Source: Iamia sp963728655 (GTDB lineage: Bacteria > Actinomycetota > Acidimicrobiia > Acidimicrobiales > Iamiaceae). From it: a stretch of 64,000 nucleotides of DNA. A program made the position numbers and the translations under genes. The notes under the pieces were generated by a model, which did no database searches, had not been told where the DNA came from, and saw nothing but the letters and a program-made list of their open reading frames with translations. How positions within the stretch are numbered: position 1 is the first letter of the stretch; the number at the start of each line of letters is the position of its first letter. The stretch is taken from NCBI GenBank assembly GCA_963728655.1, contig CAVSLD010000002.1, positions 558,001-622,000 on the forward strand. The letters run 5' to 3'. Positions 1-7,802 of this stretch are shown here, one piece after another.

Positions 1-360
1 CACGGCGACGGCGACCCAGACGTTGTGGTCGAGGGCGCCGAGCACGTCGCCGCGGGTGAGGTCGTGGGTGGCGCGCAGGCCGCCGCAGCCCGGGCAGTCC
101 CACCCGGTGAGGCTGCGCAGCGGGCAGCCGGGGAACACGCCGCCGGTGTCGGGGTCCTGCCAGGCCGTGTAGGCGATGCCCAGGGCGACGGCGAGGCCGG
201 CACCGGTCGGGGCGAGCCAGGGGCGGCGCGCGACCGCCCGGCGCAGCGGGCCCGGCTCGGGCTCGGGCCACCCCCGCCCGCCTCCGTCGGTGGGGGGGTG
301 GCCGTCGGGCGCGCCGCGCTCGGGTGCCGGGGCACGGAGCGCGGGGTCGACGGCCGTCAC
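1..360 (-). CDS. DUF2752 domain membrane protein, C-terminus cut by window edge
   Basis: The reverse strand from a GTG at 360 encodes a Pro/Gly-rich N-terminus of about 45 residues, one hydrophobic segment (around residues 50-68), then the DUF2752 hallmark GWDCPGCGGLR followed by THDLTRGD and a second hydrophobic stretch that runs off the window. DUF2752 proteins are small actinobacterial membrane proteins of unknown function whose paired cysteines sit in this motif. The GTG at 360 was chosen because a TAGGGT -10 box lies 7 nt upstream; an in-frame GTG at 369 would overlap that box. The gene lies on the same strand downstream of the ABC1 kinase gene, separated by about 160 bp. Function is not known. 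Confidence 0.85.
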   Translation of the reverse strand, partial: MTAVDPALRAPAPERGAPDGHPPTDGGGRGWPEPEPGPLRRAVARRPWLAPTGAGLAVALGIAYTAWQDPDTGGVFPGCPLRSLTGWDCPGCGGLRATHDLTRGDVLGALDHNVWVAVAV

Positions 361-367
361 GGCGCTC

Positions 368-373
368 ACCCTA
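368..373 (-). promoter_or_regulatory. -10 box of DUF2752 gene (leaderless type)
   Basis: Reverse strand reads TAGGGT, then 7 nt, then the GTG start at 360. No Shine-Dalgarno sequence can fit, so the transcript is probably leaderless. Confidence 0.5.
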
Positions 374-524
374 CCCGGGGCCCCTCCGTCCCGGTCCGTC
401 GTCGGGCACCCCTCCCCGGCCCCGCACCGGTCGACGGGCGCCGCCGCCCGCACCCGAGACCGGGGCGCGTGGTCCCGGCCTCGCGCCCGGTCGCCGGTTC
501 GCACCACCGTCGTGGGCAGGGCGC

Positions 525-1865
525 CTAGGGCAGGGCGTGCCCGGCGGCGATGGCCTCGTCCATCTCCCGGCCCCGCTGCACGCCGGCCGCGATCTCCTGG
601 GCCAGGTCCGGGTACTTCGTCATCAGCGTGGAGTAGATCAACGTCTGCTCCTCGAGCAGGTCGGCGTCGGGGGCGAGGGTGGCGGCCGCCCCCTCCAGGT
701 AGAGCATCTGCTTGGTCAGCAGCACCAGCTCCCGGGGGATGCGGACCCGGTACCGGACCATGGCCCGGATCATGGTGTCCATGAGCTCGCCCAGCTGGGC
801 GGTGACCACCCCCTTCTCCACGAAGGGCTCGTAGAGGCGGGCGATGGTGGCGGTCATCTCGGCCACGTCGACGTCGGGCGGCACCGACCCGAAGGCGCGC
901 AGGGCGCGCACCATCGACGCGTAGTCGTTGGTGGTGACGGCCATGAGGTACATCGCCAGGCGGGCCCGGGTGGACTCGGTGAGGCGCCCGACGATGCCGA
1001 AGTCGAAGAGCACGAAGGTGCCGTCGGGCAGCACGCAGGCGTTGCCGGCGTGGAGGTCGCCGTGGAAGAAGCCGTGGATCAGCACGCCCTCGACCACGGT
1101 CTGGACGCCGAGGCGGAGGAGGCGCTCGGTGTCGATGCCCTCGGCCCGCATCGCCTCCACGTCGTTGAACCGGAGCCCGTCGATGCGCTCCATGGTGAGG
1201 ACCCGCCGCCCGACCAGGTCCCGGTGGACCTCGGGCACCCGGCAGTCGTCGATGCGCGAGGCCACCAGGACCTGGCGCATGCGCTCCATGTTGTCGGCCT
1301 CCAGGCGGAAGTCCATCTCCTCGTGGAGCGTGCGGGCGAAGTCCTCGGCCAGGGCCCGGGGCGAGCCCACCGACGCCTGGGGGATGCGCTCCAGCAGCTC
1401 GCACACGACGAGCAGGGCCCGCAGCTCGTCGCGCACCTGCTCGGCCAGCCGGGGGCGCTGCACCTTGACCACCACGCGCCGGCCGTCGAGGAGGGTGGCC
1501 CCGTGGACCTGGGCGATCGACGCCGCGGCCAGGGGCTCGTCGTCGAAGGTGGCGAACACGCTGGAGAGGGGCCGACCCAGGTCCTCCTCCACGGTCCGGC
1601 GGGCCAGGGCGGTGGGGAAGGGCGGCACGGCGTCGCGCAGTGAGGCGAACTCCTCGATCCAGTCCCGGGGGAACAGGCCGGGGCTCGACGCGATGACCTG
1701 GCCGACCTTCACGAAGGTGGGGCCCAGCTCGGTGAAGGCGGTGCGCAGGCGGCGGGGGAGGGGCTCGCGCACCTGCGCCAGGTGCCGGGCGAAGGTGGCG
1801 GTGATGTCGGCCGAGCGGCGGGCGATGCCCCCGCGCGAGGCGGAGGGGAGGGCCGGGGCGGACAC
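525..1865 (-). CDS. ABC1/AarF/UbiB family atypical protein kinase
   Basis: 446-residue protein with the UbiB/ABC1 signatures: the KxGQ motif (GPTFVKVGQ, Lys53), the Ala-rich loop AAASIAQVH that replaces a P-loop, an invariant Lys in VVVKVQRP, the catalytic HGDLHAGN motif and a DFG-like FDFG. The family is kinase-like ATPases linked to isoprenoid-quinone and lipid metabolism; the substrate is unknown. No clear pair of C-terminal membrane helices is seen, unlike classical UbiB. The start is the GTG at 1865 because TACGGT lies 7 nt upstream; the open frame extends further without coding character. The acyltransferase gene ends 38 nt upstream on the same strand. Confidence 0.9.
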   Translation of the reverse strand: MSAPALPSASRGGIARRSADITATFARHLAQVREPLPRRLRTAFTELGPTFVKVGQVIASSPGLFPRDWIEEFASLRDAVPPFPTALARRTVEEDLGRPLSSVFATFDDEPLAAASIAQVHGATLLDGRRVVVKVQRPRLAEQVRDELRALLVVCELLERIPQASVGSPRALAEDFARTLHEEMDFRLEADNMERMRQVLVASRIDDCRVPEVHRDLVGRRVLTMERIDGLRFNDVEAMRAEGIDTERLLRLGVQTVVEGVLIHGFFHGDLHAGNACVLPDGTFVLFDFGIVGRLTESTRARLAMYLMAVTTNDYASMVRALRAFGSVPPDVDVAEMTATIARLYEPFVEKGVVTAQLGELMDTMIRAMVRYRVRIPRELVLLTKQMLYLEGAAATLAPDADLLEEQTLIYSTLMTKYPDLAQEIAAGVQRGREMDEAIAAGHALP

Positions 1866-1872
1866 GGGCGTG

Positions 1873-1878
1873 ACCGTA
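1873..1878 (-). promoter_or_regulatory. -10 box of ABC1 kinase gene
   Basis: TACGGT on the reverse strand, 7 nt before GTG. The box plus start is nearly identical to that of the HhH-GPD gene at 45649-45664, differing at one base. Confidence 0.5.
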
Positions 1879-1903
1879 CCCGCAGGTCCGCGCCGACCCC
1901 TGC

Positions 1904-3904
1904 TCAGCGGCCGGGGCCGGCCAGGTCGTGCAGGGTCGGGCCCAGCCAGCCCTGCCACAGCCACCGGGCCCCGTCCTCGGACCAGTGCTGGCCGTCGTCG
2001 GGTCGCGGGTCGCCCACGTCGGCGACGTCGGTGACGGGCTCGCCGCCGGCGCAGGCGACCTCGGCCGGGCGCACCACGACGGCCTCGGCGCGCGCCGCGT
2101 CGACGGGCTCCAGCACCTCGTCGGCGAACCACTCCTGGCGGCGGCGGGCATCCTCGTCGGGACCGCAGGGATCGGCCCAGAGGGCGACGACCGCGCCGTC
2201 GGCGCTGAGGTCGTCGACGCGGGCGTCGAGCAGGGCGCGGACCCCCTCGGCCCAGGCCTCGTCGCCGGGCCCGACGGTCCGCCCGTCGCGCTCGTGGTCG
2301 GAGGACTCCCACGCCCCGGTGACGAGCAGGACGACGTCGGGGTCGCCCTCGAGGCCCAGCCGGTCGGCGTCGGCCACCGGCTCGGCACAGCCGTCGTAGT
2401 CGGCGGGGGAGCCGGCGGCCACCGCCTCGGCCGGCCGGGCCCCCGCGACCAGCAGGCCGCAGCCCGGCAGGCCCCGGGAGTCGACCGACGCCACGCCGGG
2501 GATCGACGCCGGGGCGTACTCACCGATCGTGTAGGCGACGCTGTCGCCCACGACCAGGACGCGGCTGTCCCCGTCGTCGGCCCCCGCGGCCGGGGCCGCG
2601 ACCGCTGGCCGGCTGGCCCCGGCCTGGAGCTCGTCGGGACCGAGCGCAGCGAGGGGGTCCGGGCGGGCGGTCGTGGCGGTGCCGGCCACGACCACGACCA
2701 GCACGACCAGCACGGCCGCGCCGATGAGCGCCCCGGGGGCGCGGGACCGGGGCGCAGCGGCAGGGTCGAGGTCGGGGGAGGCGGGGGGCCGGTCGGGGAG
2801 CAGGGCCCGCAGCCCGCCCCGCCGGACGGGCATCTCGAGGTGGCGGTGGCTGACGGCCGCGAGGGCGAAGGCGCCGGCGACGGTGGCCGCCGCCAGCGCG
2901 ACGCCGTCGAGGCCCTGGGCCGTGAGCACGACCTGGAGGGGCCACGAGTACAGGTAGAGCCCGTAGGAGCGCTCACCCACCCAGCGGAGGGGCGGCGGCG
3001 CCAGGCCTCGGGTCAGGACGCCGTCGCCGCCCCGCACGCCGCCGGCGACGACCATCGCACCGAGCACGGCCATGAGGGCGAAGCCGCCGCGGTACATCCA
3101 CGCCGACCCCGGCGGCACGGTGACCACGGCGACGACCAGGCCGACCAGGGCGGCGGACCCGGCGACGGTTGCGGCCCGGGCCGCCGACGCGGTGGGGGGA
3201 CGGCCGAGCCGCCCGTGCAGGAGGCAGGCCAGGCCGGCCCCGGTGAGCGGAGCGACCAGGCGGGTGTCGGTGCCGAGGTAGAGCCGGTCGGTGCTCCAGC
3301 TGGCGGCGTGCACCACCATCCAGAGGCAGGAGGCCGCGGCCCCGACGGCCGCCACCGCCCCCACCAGGGCGGCCGGGCGCTGCCGGCCGCGACGGGCCAC
3401 GGCCATGGCGAAGACCACCACCAGCGGCCAGACCACGTAGTACTGCTCCTCGATGGCCAGCGACCAGGTGTGGCGCAGCGGCGAGGGCTCGGCCGCGAAG
3501 TAGCCGCCCACCGCCTGGGTGGCGAAGCGCCAGTTGGCCACGTAGCCCGCGGTGGTGAGGGCGTCGACGCGCAGGGCCGGGAGGGTGCTGTGGTCCAGCC
3601 ACACCCGTGCGGCCACGACGACGAGGACCAGCGCCGCGGCCAGGGCGGGGAGGAGTCGGCGGGCCCGGCGGACCCAGAAGCGCCGGAGGTCGACGTCGCC
3701 GGTGGCATCGCCCTCGCGCAGCAGCAGCGAGGTGATGAGGAACCCGGACAGGACGAAGAACAGGTCGACGCCGAGGTAGCCCCCCTCGAGGTGGCCCAGG
3801 TGGTAGGCCATGACGGCCAGGACGGCGAGGCCCCGCAGGCCGTCGAGGGCGGGCCAGCGGGGCGGGGCGGTCGGGGCCGCACGGGTCGTCGGCGGAGGTC
3901 CCAC
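1904..3904 (-). CDS. OafA/YrhL-type acyltransferase with C-terminal SGNH domain
   Basis: 666 residues. The N-terminal half is an acyltransferase-3 membrane domain: WPALDGLRGLAVLAVMAYH opens it with the catalytic-type His, followed by LFFVLSGFLITSLLL, RRARRLLPAL and EEQYYVVWPL, and about ten hydrophobic segments. The C-terminal 230 residues form an SGNH hydrolase-like domain with the block I motif VVGDSVAYTIGE and a late DGQHW (Asp-x-x-His) motif. Such two-domain proteins O-acetylate cell-surface polysaccharides or peptidoglycan, the membrane part passing acyl groups to the extracellular SGNH part. The start is the GTG at 3904. It is transcribed away from the ABC exporter, with a 230-bp divergent intergenic region between them. 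Confidence 0.92.
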   Translation of the reverse strand: MGPPPTTRAAPTAPPRWPALDGLRGLAVLAVMAYHLGHLEGGYLGVDLFFVLSGFLITSLLLREGDATGDVDLRRFWVRRARRLLPALAAALVLVVVAARVWLDHSTLPALRVDALTTAGYVANWRFATQAVGGYFAAEPSPLRHTWSLAIEEQYYVVWPLVVVFAMAVARRGRQRPAALVGAVAAVGAAASCLWMVVHAASWSTDRLYLGTDTRLVAPLTGAGLACLLHGRLGRPPTASAARAATVAGSAALVGLVVAVVTVPPGSAWMYRGGFALMAVLGAMVVAGGVRGGDGVLTRGLAPPPLRWVGERSYGLYLYSWPLQVVLTAQGLDGVALAAATVAGAFALAAVSHRHLEMPVRRGGLRALLPDRPPASPDLDPAAAPRSRAPGALIGAAVLVVLVVVVAGTATTARPDPLAALGPDELQAGASRPAVAAPAAGADDGDSRVLVVGDSVAYTIGEYAPASIPGVASVDSRGLPGCGLLVAGARPAEAVAAGSPADYDGCAEPVADADRLGLEGDPDVVLLVTGAWESSDHERDGRTVGPGDEAWAEGVRALLDARVDDLSADGAVVALWADPCGPDEDARRRQEWFADEVLEPVDAARAEAVVVRPAEVACAGGEPVTDVADVGDPRPDDGQHWSEDGARWLWQGWLGPTLHDLAGPGR

Positions 3905-3915
3905 AGCGCGTCGCG

Positions 3916-3921
3916 ACGCTA
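3916..3921 (-). promoter_or_regulatory. Possible -10 box of acyltransferase gene
   Basis: TAGCGT on the reverse strand, 11 nt upstream of the GTG at 3904. This implies a leader of only a few nucleotides. Confidence 0.4.
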
Positions 3922-3963
3922 GTGCTCGCTCGGCCCCCGGTCCCCGTCACCATGGACACGACG

Positions 3964-4012
3964 GGAGCTGCGTCCCTGGCTCGCACTCGGCGGGAGCCAG
4001 GGACGCAGCTCC
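3964..4012. repeat. 19-bp perfect inverted repeat with 11-nt loop
   Basis: Arms 3964-3982 and 3994-4012 are exact reverse complements (GGAGCTGCGTCCCTGGCTC and its complement). The 11 nt between them do not pair. No T tract follows on either strand. It lies between two divergent genes, so it is not an obvious terminator for either. It could be a cruciform, a dispersed palindromic element or a protein-binding site. Confidence 0.85.
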
Positions 4013-4077
4013 GGGGGACGCCCGGGGCCGGCGGAAGGCGGCAGGGAACGGCCTGGGGGCGCGACGGGCGGTGCCGG

Positions 4078-4083
4078 TAGCCT
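4078..4083 (+). promoter_or_regulatory. -10 box upstream of ABC exporter operon
   Basis: TAGCCT, 8 nt before the GTG at 4092 that opens a 15-codon leader ORF. No convincing -35 is seen. Confidence 0.45.
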
Positions 4084-4101
4084 CCTGACCCGTGGGTCAG
4101 G
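4084..4101. promoter_or_regulatory. Perfect 18-bp palindrome, candidate operator of the exporter operon
   Basis: CCTGACCC-GT-GGGTCAGG has 8-bp perfect arms around a 2-nt centre. It begins immediately after the -10 box and covers the expected transcription start and the leader GTG. Size and position fit a dimeric TetR- or MarR-type repressor site. No regulator gene lies next to it, so the regulator is unknown. Confidence 0.5.
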
Positions 4102-4139
4102 ATCGGAGCGTCGCCGTCGGCACGCCCGGCGCCGCGTGA
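4092..4139 (+). CDS. Possible 15-codon leader peptide, translationally coupled to the exporter
   Basis: GTG at 4092 opens a frame encoding MGQDRSVAVGTPGAA and ends at TGA 4137-4139, which overlaps the GTG start of the exporter gene at 4136 (GTGA arrangement). The start is 8 nt after the -10 box, so it fits a leaderless leader ORF. The exporter start itself has no clear Shine-Dalgarno sequence, which makes coupling plausible. This is inference from layout only; the peptide resembles nothing known to me. Confidence 0.35.
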   Translation: MGQDRSVAVGTPGAA

Positions 4140-6004
4140 CGGCGCCGGCCACCGCGGCGCGCCCCTCGGGCTCCCCGGCCGCGGCCCCCTCCCTGACCAC
4201 CGTCGGCAACGGCTGGCACCTGCTGCGGGCCGAGCTCTGGCGCCGGCGGTGGGGCCTGACCGCCGGCGTGCTGGCCGGTCTGCTCTGGACCGTCGGCCGG
4301 GTCAGCATCCCGACCCTCGTGCAGCGGGCCATCGACCAGGGGATCGACCCCGGTGACGAGGCCGCCGTCGTGCGCTACTCGGTCCTCATCGGCGTGGTCG
4401 CCACCGTCACCGCCCTCACCACCGGGCTCCGCCGCTACCTGGCCTTCCGGGAGGCGCGCTACGCCGAGGCGTCGCTGCGGGACCGCCTCTTCGCCCACCT
4501 GGTGCGTCTGTCGTTCCCCTTCCACGACCGCAGCCCCACCGGCCAGCTCCTCAGCCGGGCCAACCTCGACCTCCAGCAGGTCCAGAACCTCGTCGTCCTG
4601 GTCCCGCTCACCATGGCCAACCTGCTCACCGTGGTCGCCACCGCCGTGATCCTCGGCCGCATCGACCTGGGCCTCACCGTCCTCGCCCTCGGCGTGCTGC
4701 CCTTCGTGGTGGTGGTGACCCGGCGCTTCAGCACCCGCCTCTTCCCCACCATGATGCAGGTCCAGCAGGAGTCGGCCGAGCTCGCCGGCGTGGTCGAGGA
4801 GACCGTCGCCGGCGTGCGGGTGGTCAAGGGCTTCGGTGCCGAGCGGGTGCAGGAGGCCCGCCTCGCCCTCGAGGCCGACGACCTCTACGGCGCGTCGATG
4901 GACGCGGCCCACGTCCGGTCGCACCACGTGCCGTGGCTGGAGCTGCTGCCCAACGTGGGCCTCATCGTGGTGCTGGGCTACGGCGGCCACCTGGTCATCG
5001 ACGGTGGCCTCACCATCGGCGAGCTGGTCGCCTTCAACGCCTACGTGGCCCTGCTCGTGACGCCCCTGCGGATGCTCGGGTTCATCGTGGCGGTGGCCCA
5101 GCGGGCCATGGCCGCGGCCCAGCGGGTCGACGCCCTCATGGCCACCGAGGTCGAGGTGGCCGACCCGCCCGAGCCCACCGCCCTGCCCGCCGGCGCCGAC
5201 GTGGGCCGGGTGCGCTTCGACGGCGTGCGCTTCGGCTACGTCGACGGCGCCCCCGTGCTCGACGGCTTCGCCCTCGACATCCCGCCGGGCCAGTCGGTCG
5301 CGGTGGTGGGCGCCACCGGCAGCGGCAAGTCGACCGTCGCCCGCCTCCTGTGCCGCTTCTACGACGTCGAGGAGGGGTCCGTGACCCTCGACGGCGTCGA
5401 CGTGCGCCAGCTCACCCTGGCCGACCTGCGCCAGGCCGTGGGCCTGGTGTTCGAGGACACCTTCCTCTTCAGCGACACCCTGGCCGGCAACATCGCCTTC
5501 TCCCACCCCGACGCCCCGCCCGAGGCCATCGAGCGGGCCGCCCGCCTGGCCGGCGCCCACGAGTTCATCTCCAACCTCCCGGAGGGCTACGCCACGGTGG
5601 TGGGGGAGCGGGGCTACTCCCTCTCCGGCGGCCAGCGCCAGCGCGTCGCCATCGCCCGGGCCATCCTCGCCGACCCCCGGGTCCTGGTCCTCGACGACGC
5701 CACCAGCGCCGTCGACCCGACCAAGGAGCACGAGATCCGGGGCGCGCTGGGCGAGGTCATGCGGGGCCGGACGACGATCGTGATCGCCCACCGCCCGGCC
5801 ACCATCGCCCTGGCCGAGCGGGTGGTGCTGGTCGACGAGGGGCAGGTGGTGGCCGACGGCACCCACGAGTCCCTGCTGCGCACCGACGCCCGCTACCGGG
5901 AGGTGCTGGCCTCGGTGGCGGCCGAGGCCGCCGCGGCCGACGCCGCGCGCGACGACGAGGCCGAGGCCGAGGACTCCCTGCCGATCGGGGGTGGGGGCTC
6001 GTGA
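4136..6004 (+). CDS. ABC exporter half-transporter, degenerate-site subunit
   Basis: 622 residues: an N-terminal six-helix ABC exporter membrane domain (about residues 35-330) and an ATPase domain (about 365-600). The Walker A is GATGSGKST, the signature LSGGQRQR, the Walker B LVLDDATSAVD and the switch IAHRPATI. In the Walker B motif the catalytic Glu is replaced by Asp, typical of the degenerate subunit of heterodimeric exporters such as BmrC or TM287. It overlaps the next gene (TGATG), which encodes the partner with a normal Glu. The likely role is export of drugs or lipid-like compounds; the substrate cannot be read from sequence. The start is a GTG overlapping the leader ORF stop. Confidence 0.93.
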   Translation: MTAPATAARPSGSPAAAPSLTTVGNGWHLLRAELWRRRWGLTAGVLAGLLWTVGRVSIPTLVQRAIDQGIDPGDEAAVVRYSVLIGVVATVTALTTGLRRYLAFREARYAEASLRDRLFAHLVRLSFPFHDRSPTGQLLSRANLDLQQVQNLVVLVPLTMANLLTVVATAVILGRIDLGLTVLALGVLPFVVVVTRRFSTRLFPTMMQVQQESAELAGVVEETVAGVRVVKGFGAERVQEARLALEADDLYGASMDAAHVRSHHVPWLELLPNVGLIVVLGYGGHLVIDGGLTIGELVAFNAYVALLVTPLRMLGFIVAVAQRAMAAAQRVDALMATEVEVADPPEPTALPAGADVGRVRFDGVRFGYVDGAPVLDGFALDIPPGQSVAVVGATGSGKSTVARLLCRFYDVEEGSVTLDGVDVRQLTLADLRQAVGLVFEDTFLFSDTLAGNIAFSHPDAPPEAIERAARLAGAHEFISNLPEGYATVVGERGYSLSGGQRQRVAIARAILADPRVLVLDDATSAVDPTKEHEIRGALGEVMRGRTTIVIAHRPATIALAERVVLVDEGQVVADGTHESLLRTDARYREVLASVAAEAAAADAARDDEAEAEDSLPIGGGGS

Positions 6005-7794
6005 TGCCCGGCGCCGCGGTCACCGAGGAGGACCGCCTCGACGCCAAGGCCGCGGGCCAGGTGATGCGGCGGGCCATGCGCACCATGGGTCCCTACCGGC
6101 GGAGGCTGTGGCTGGCCCTGGGCCTCCTGGTCACCTTCACCCTGTGCACCATCGCCGGGCCCTACCTGGTGCGCTACGGCATCGACGACGGCATCCGGGA
6201 GGGCGACGGCAGGGCCCTCGACCTGGCCGTCGGGCTCTACGTGGCCGTGGCCCTGGTCGGGTTCCTCGTCAACCGGTTCCAGATCGTGGTCATCTCGCAG
6301 GTCGGCGAGGGCTTCCTGCGCGACATGCGCAACCGGGTGTTCGACCACCTGCTGCACCTGTCGATGCCGTTCTACGACCGGGAGAAGGCGGGCGTCGTCG
6401 TCTCCCGCATGACCTCCGACATCGACTCCATGCAGGAGCTGGTGCAGCAGGGCCTGCTCCAGTTCGTCTCGAGCATCCTGCTGATCATCCTCACCCTCGT
6501 GCTGCTGGCCCTGACCTCGTGGCAGCTGCTCCTGGTGGTGGCCATCCCGCTGCCGTTCGTCGTGCTGGCCAGCATCCGCTTCCAGCGTGACTCGAACAAG
6601 GCGTACCTCACCGTCCGCGACCGCATCGGCCTCATGCTCTCGCACCTCCAGGAGGGCCTCTCCGGGGTGCGGGTCATCCAGGCCTACGGCCGGGAGACGG
6701 TGGAGACCGATCGCTTCGCCCACCGCAACAAGACCCTCTACCGGGCCCACATGCGCTCGGTCTGGATCCAGGCCTGGTACCTGCCGGTCATCGAGCTGGC
6801 CGGCACCGGCGCCACCGCCCTGGTGGTCTTCGTGGGCGGGCGCCTCGTCATCGACGACAGCCTCACCGTGGGCACCGTCGCCCTGTTCGTGCTGTCGCTG
6901 TCGAACCTCTTCGACCCGGTCCAGCAGCTGTCCCAGCTGTTCAACCAGGTCCAGTCGGGCGGGGCCGGGCTGAAGAAGCTCTACGAGCTGCTCGACACCG
7001 ACATCGACGTGCCCGAGGCCCCCGACGCGGTCGACCTCCCGGCCTCCGGTGCCATCGCCGTGGCCGGGCTCGGGTTCGCCTACCGCCCCGACCTCGACCC
7101 CGTGCTGCGCGACGTCGACCTCACCGTCGCCGCCGGTGAGCGCCTCGCCCTCGTCGGCCCCACCGGCGCGGGGAAGTCGACCCTGGCCAAGCTGGTCGCC
7201 CGCTACTACGACCCGACCGACGGCACCGTGTCCTTCGGCGGGGTCGACCTGCGCCAGGCGTCCTCGGAGTCGCTGCGTCGGTGCATCGCGGTGGTGCCCC
7301 AGGAGGGGTTCCTCTTCAACGGCACGATCCGCGACAACGTGCGGGTGGCGCGGGCCGAGGCGAGCGACGAGGAGGTCGAGGCCGCCCTCGACGCACTGGG
7401 CGTGCGCGACCGCTTCGAGGCCCTGCCCGACGGGCTCGAGACCGAGGTGCGCGAGCGCGGCAGCCGCCTCAGCGCCGGGGAGAAGCAGCTCGTCTCCATG
7501 GCCCGCGCCGCGCTGGCCGACCCCACCGTCCTGGTCCTCGACGAGGCCACCTCCAGCCTCGACCCCGGCACCGAGGCCGTGGTGGAGGAGGCCGTCGAGC
7601 GCCTCATGGAGGGCCGCACCACCATCGTGATCGCCCACCGCCTGTCGACCGCGGCCCGCGCCGACCGGGTGGGCGTGGTCGACGACGGCCGCCTCATCGA
7701 GCTCGGCCCCCACGAGGAGCTGCTCACCATCGAGGACGGTCGCTACCGGGCCCTCTTCGCGGCCTGGACGGCGGGGCTGGCGGCCACCGCCTGA
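6004..7794 (+). CDS. ABC exporter half-transporter, catalytic subunit
   Basis: 596 residues with the same domain order as the upstream partner: a membrane domain (about 25-320) and an ATPase domain (about 350-590). The Walker A is GPTGAGKST, the Walker B LVLDEATSSLD with the catalytic Glu present, and the switch IAHRLST. The signature is the variant LSAGEKQ. Pairing this Walker site with the LSGGQ of the partner gives one canonical ATP site; the other pairing combines both degenerate features. That is the classical heterodimeric exporter arrangement. The ATG at 6004 overlaps the upstream stop, so both are made from one transcript. Confidence 0.93.
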   Translation: MPGAAVTEEDRLDAKAAGQVMRRAMRTMGPYRRRLWLALGLLVTFTLCTIAGPYLVRYGIDDGIREGDGRALDLAVGLYVAVALVGFLVNRFQIVVISQVGEGFLRDMRNRVFDHLLHLSMPFYDREKAGVVVSRMTSDIDSMQELVQQGLLQFVSSILLIILTLVLLALTSWQLLLVVAIPLPFVVLASIRFQRDSNKAYLTVRDRIGLMLSHLQEGLSGVRVIQAYGRETVETDRFAHRNKTLYRAHMRSVWIQAWYLPVIELAGTGATALVVFVGGRLVIDDSLTVGTVALFVLSLSNLFDPVQQLSQLFNQVQSGGAGLKKLYELLDTDIDVPEAPDAVDLPASGAIAVAGLGFAYRPDLDPVLRDVDLTVAAGERLALVGPTGAGKSTLAKLVARYYDPTDGTVSFGGVDLRQASSESLRRCIAVVPQEGFLFNGTIRDNVRVARAEASDEEVEAALDALGVRDRFEALPDGLETEVRERGSRLSAGEKQLVSMARAALADPTVLVLDEATSSLDPGTEAVVEEAVERLMEGRTTIVIAHRLSTAARADRVGVVDDGRLIELGPHEELLTIEDGRYRALFAAWTAGLAATA

Positions 7795-7802
7795 CCCGCC
7801 CC

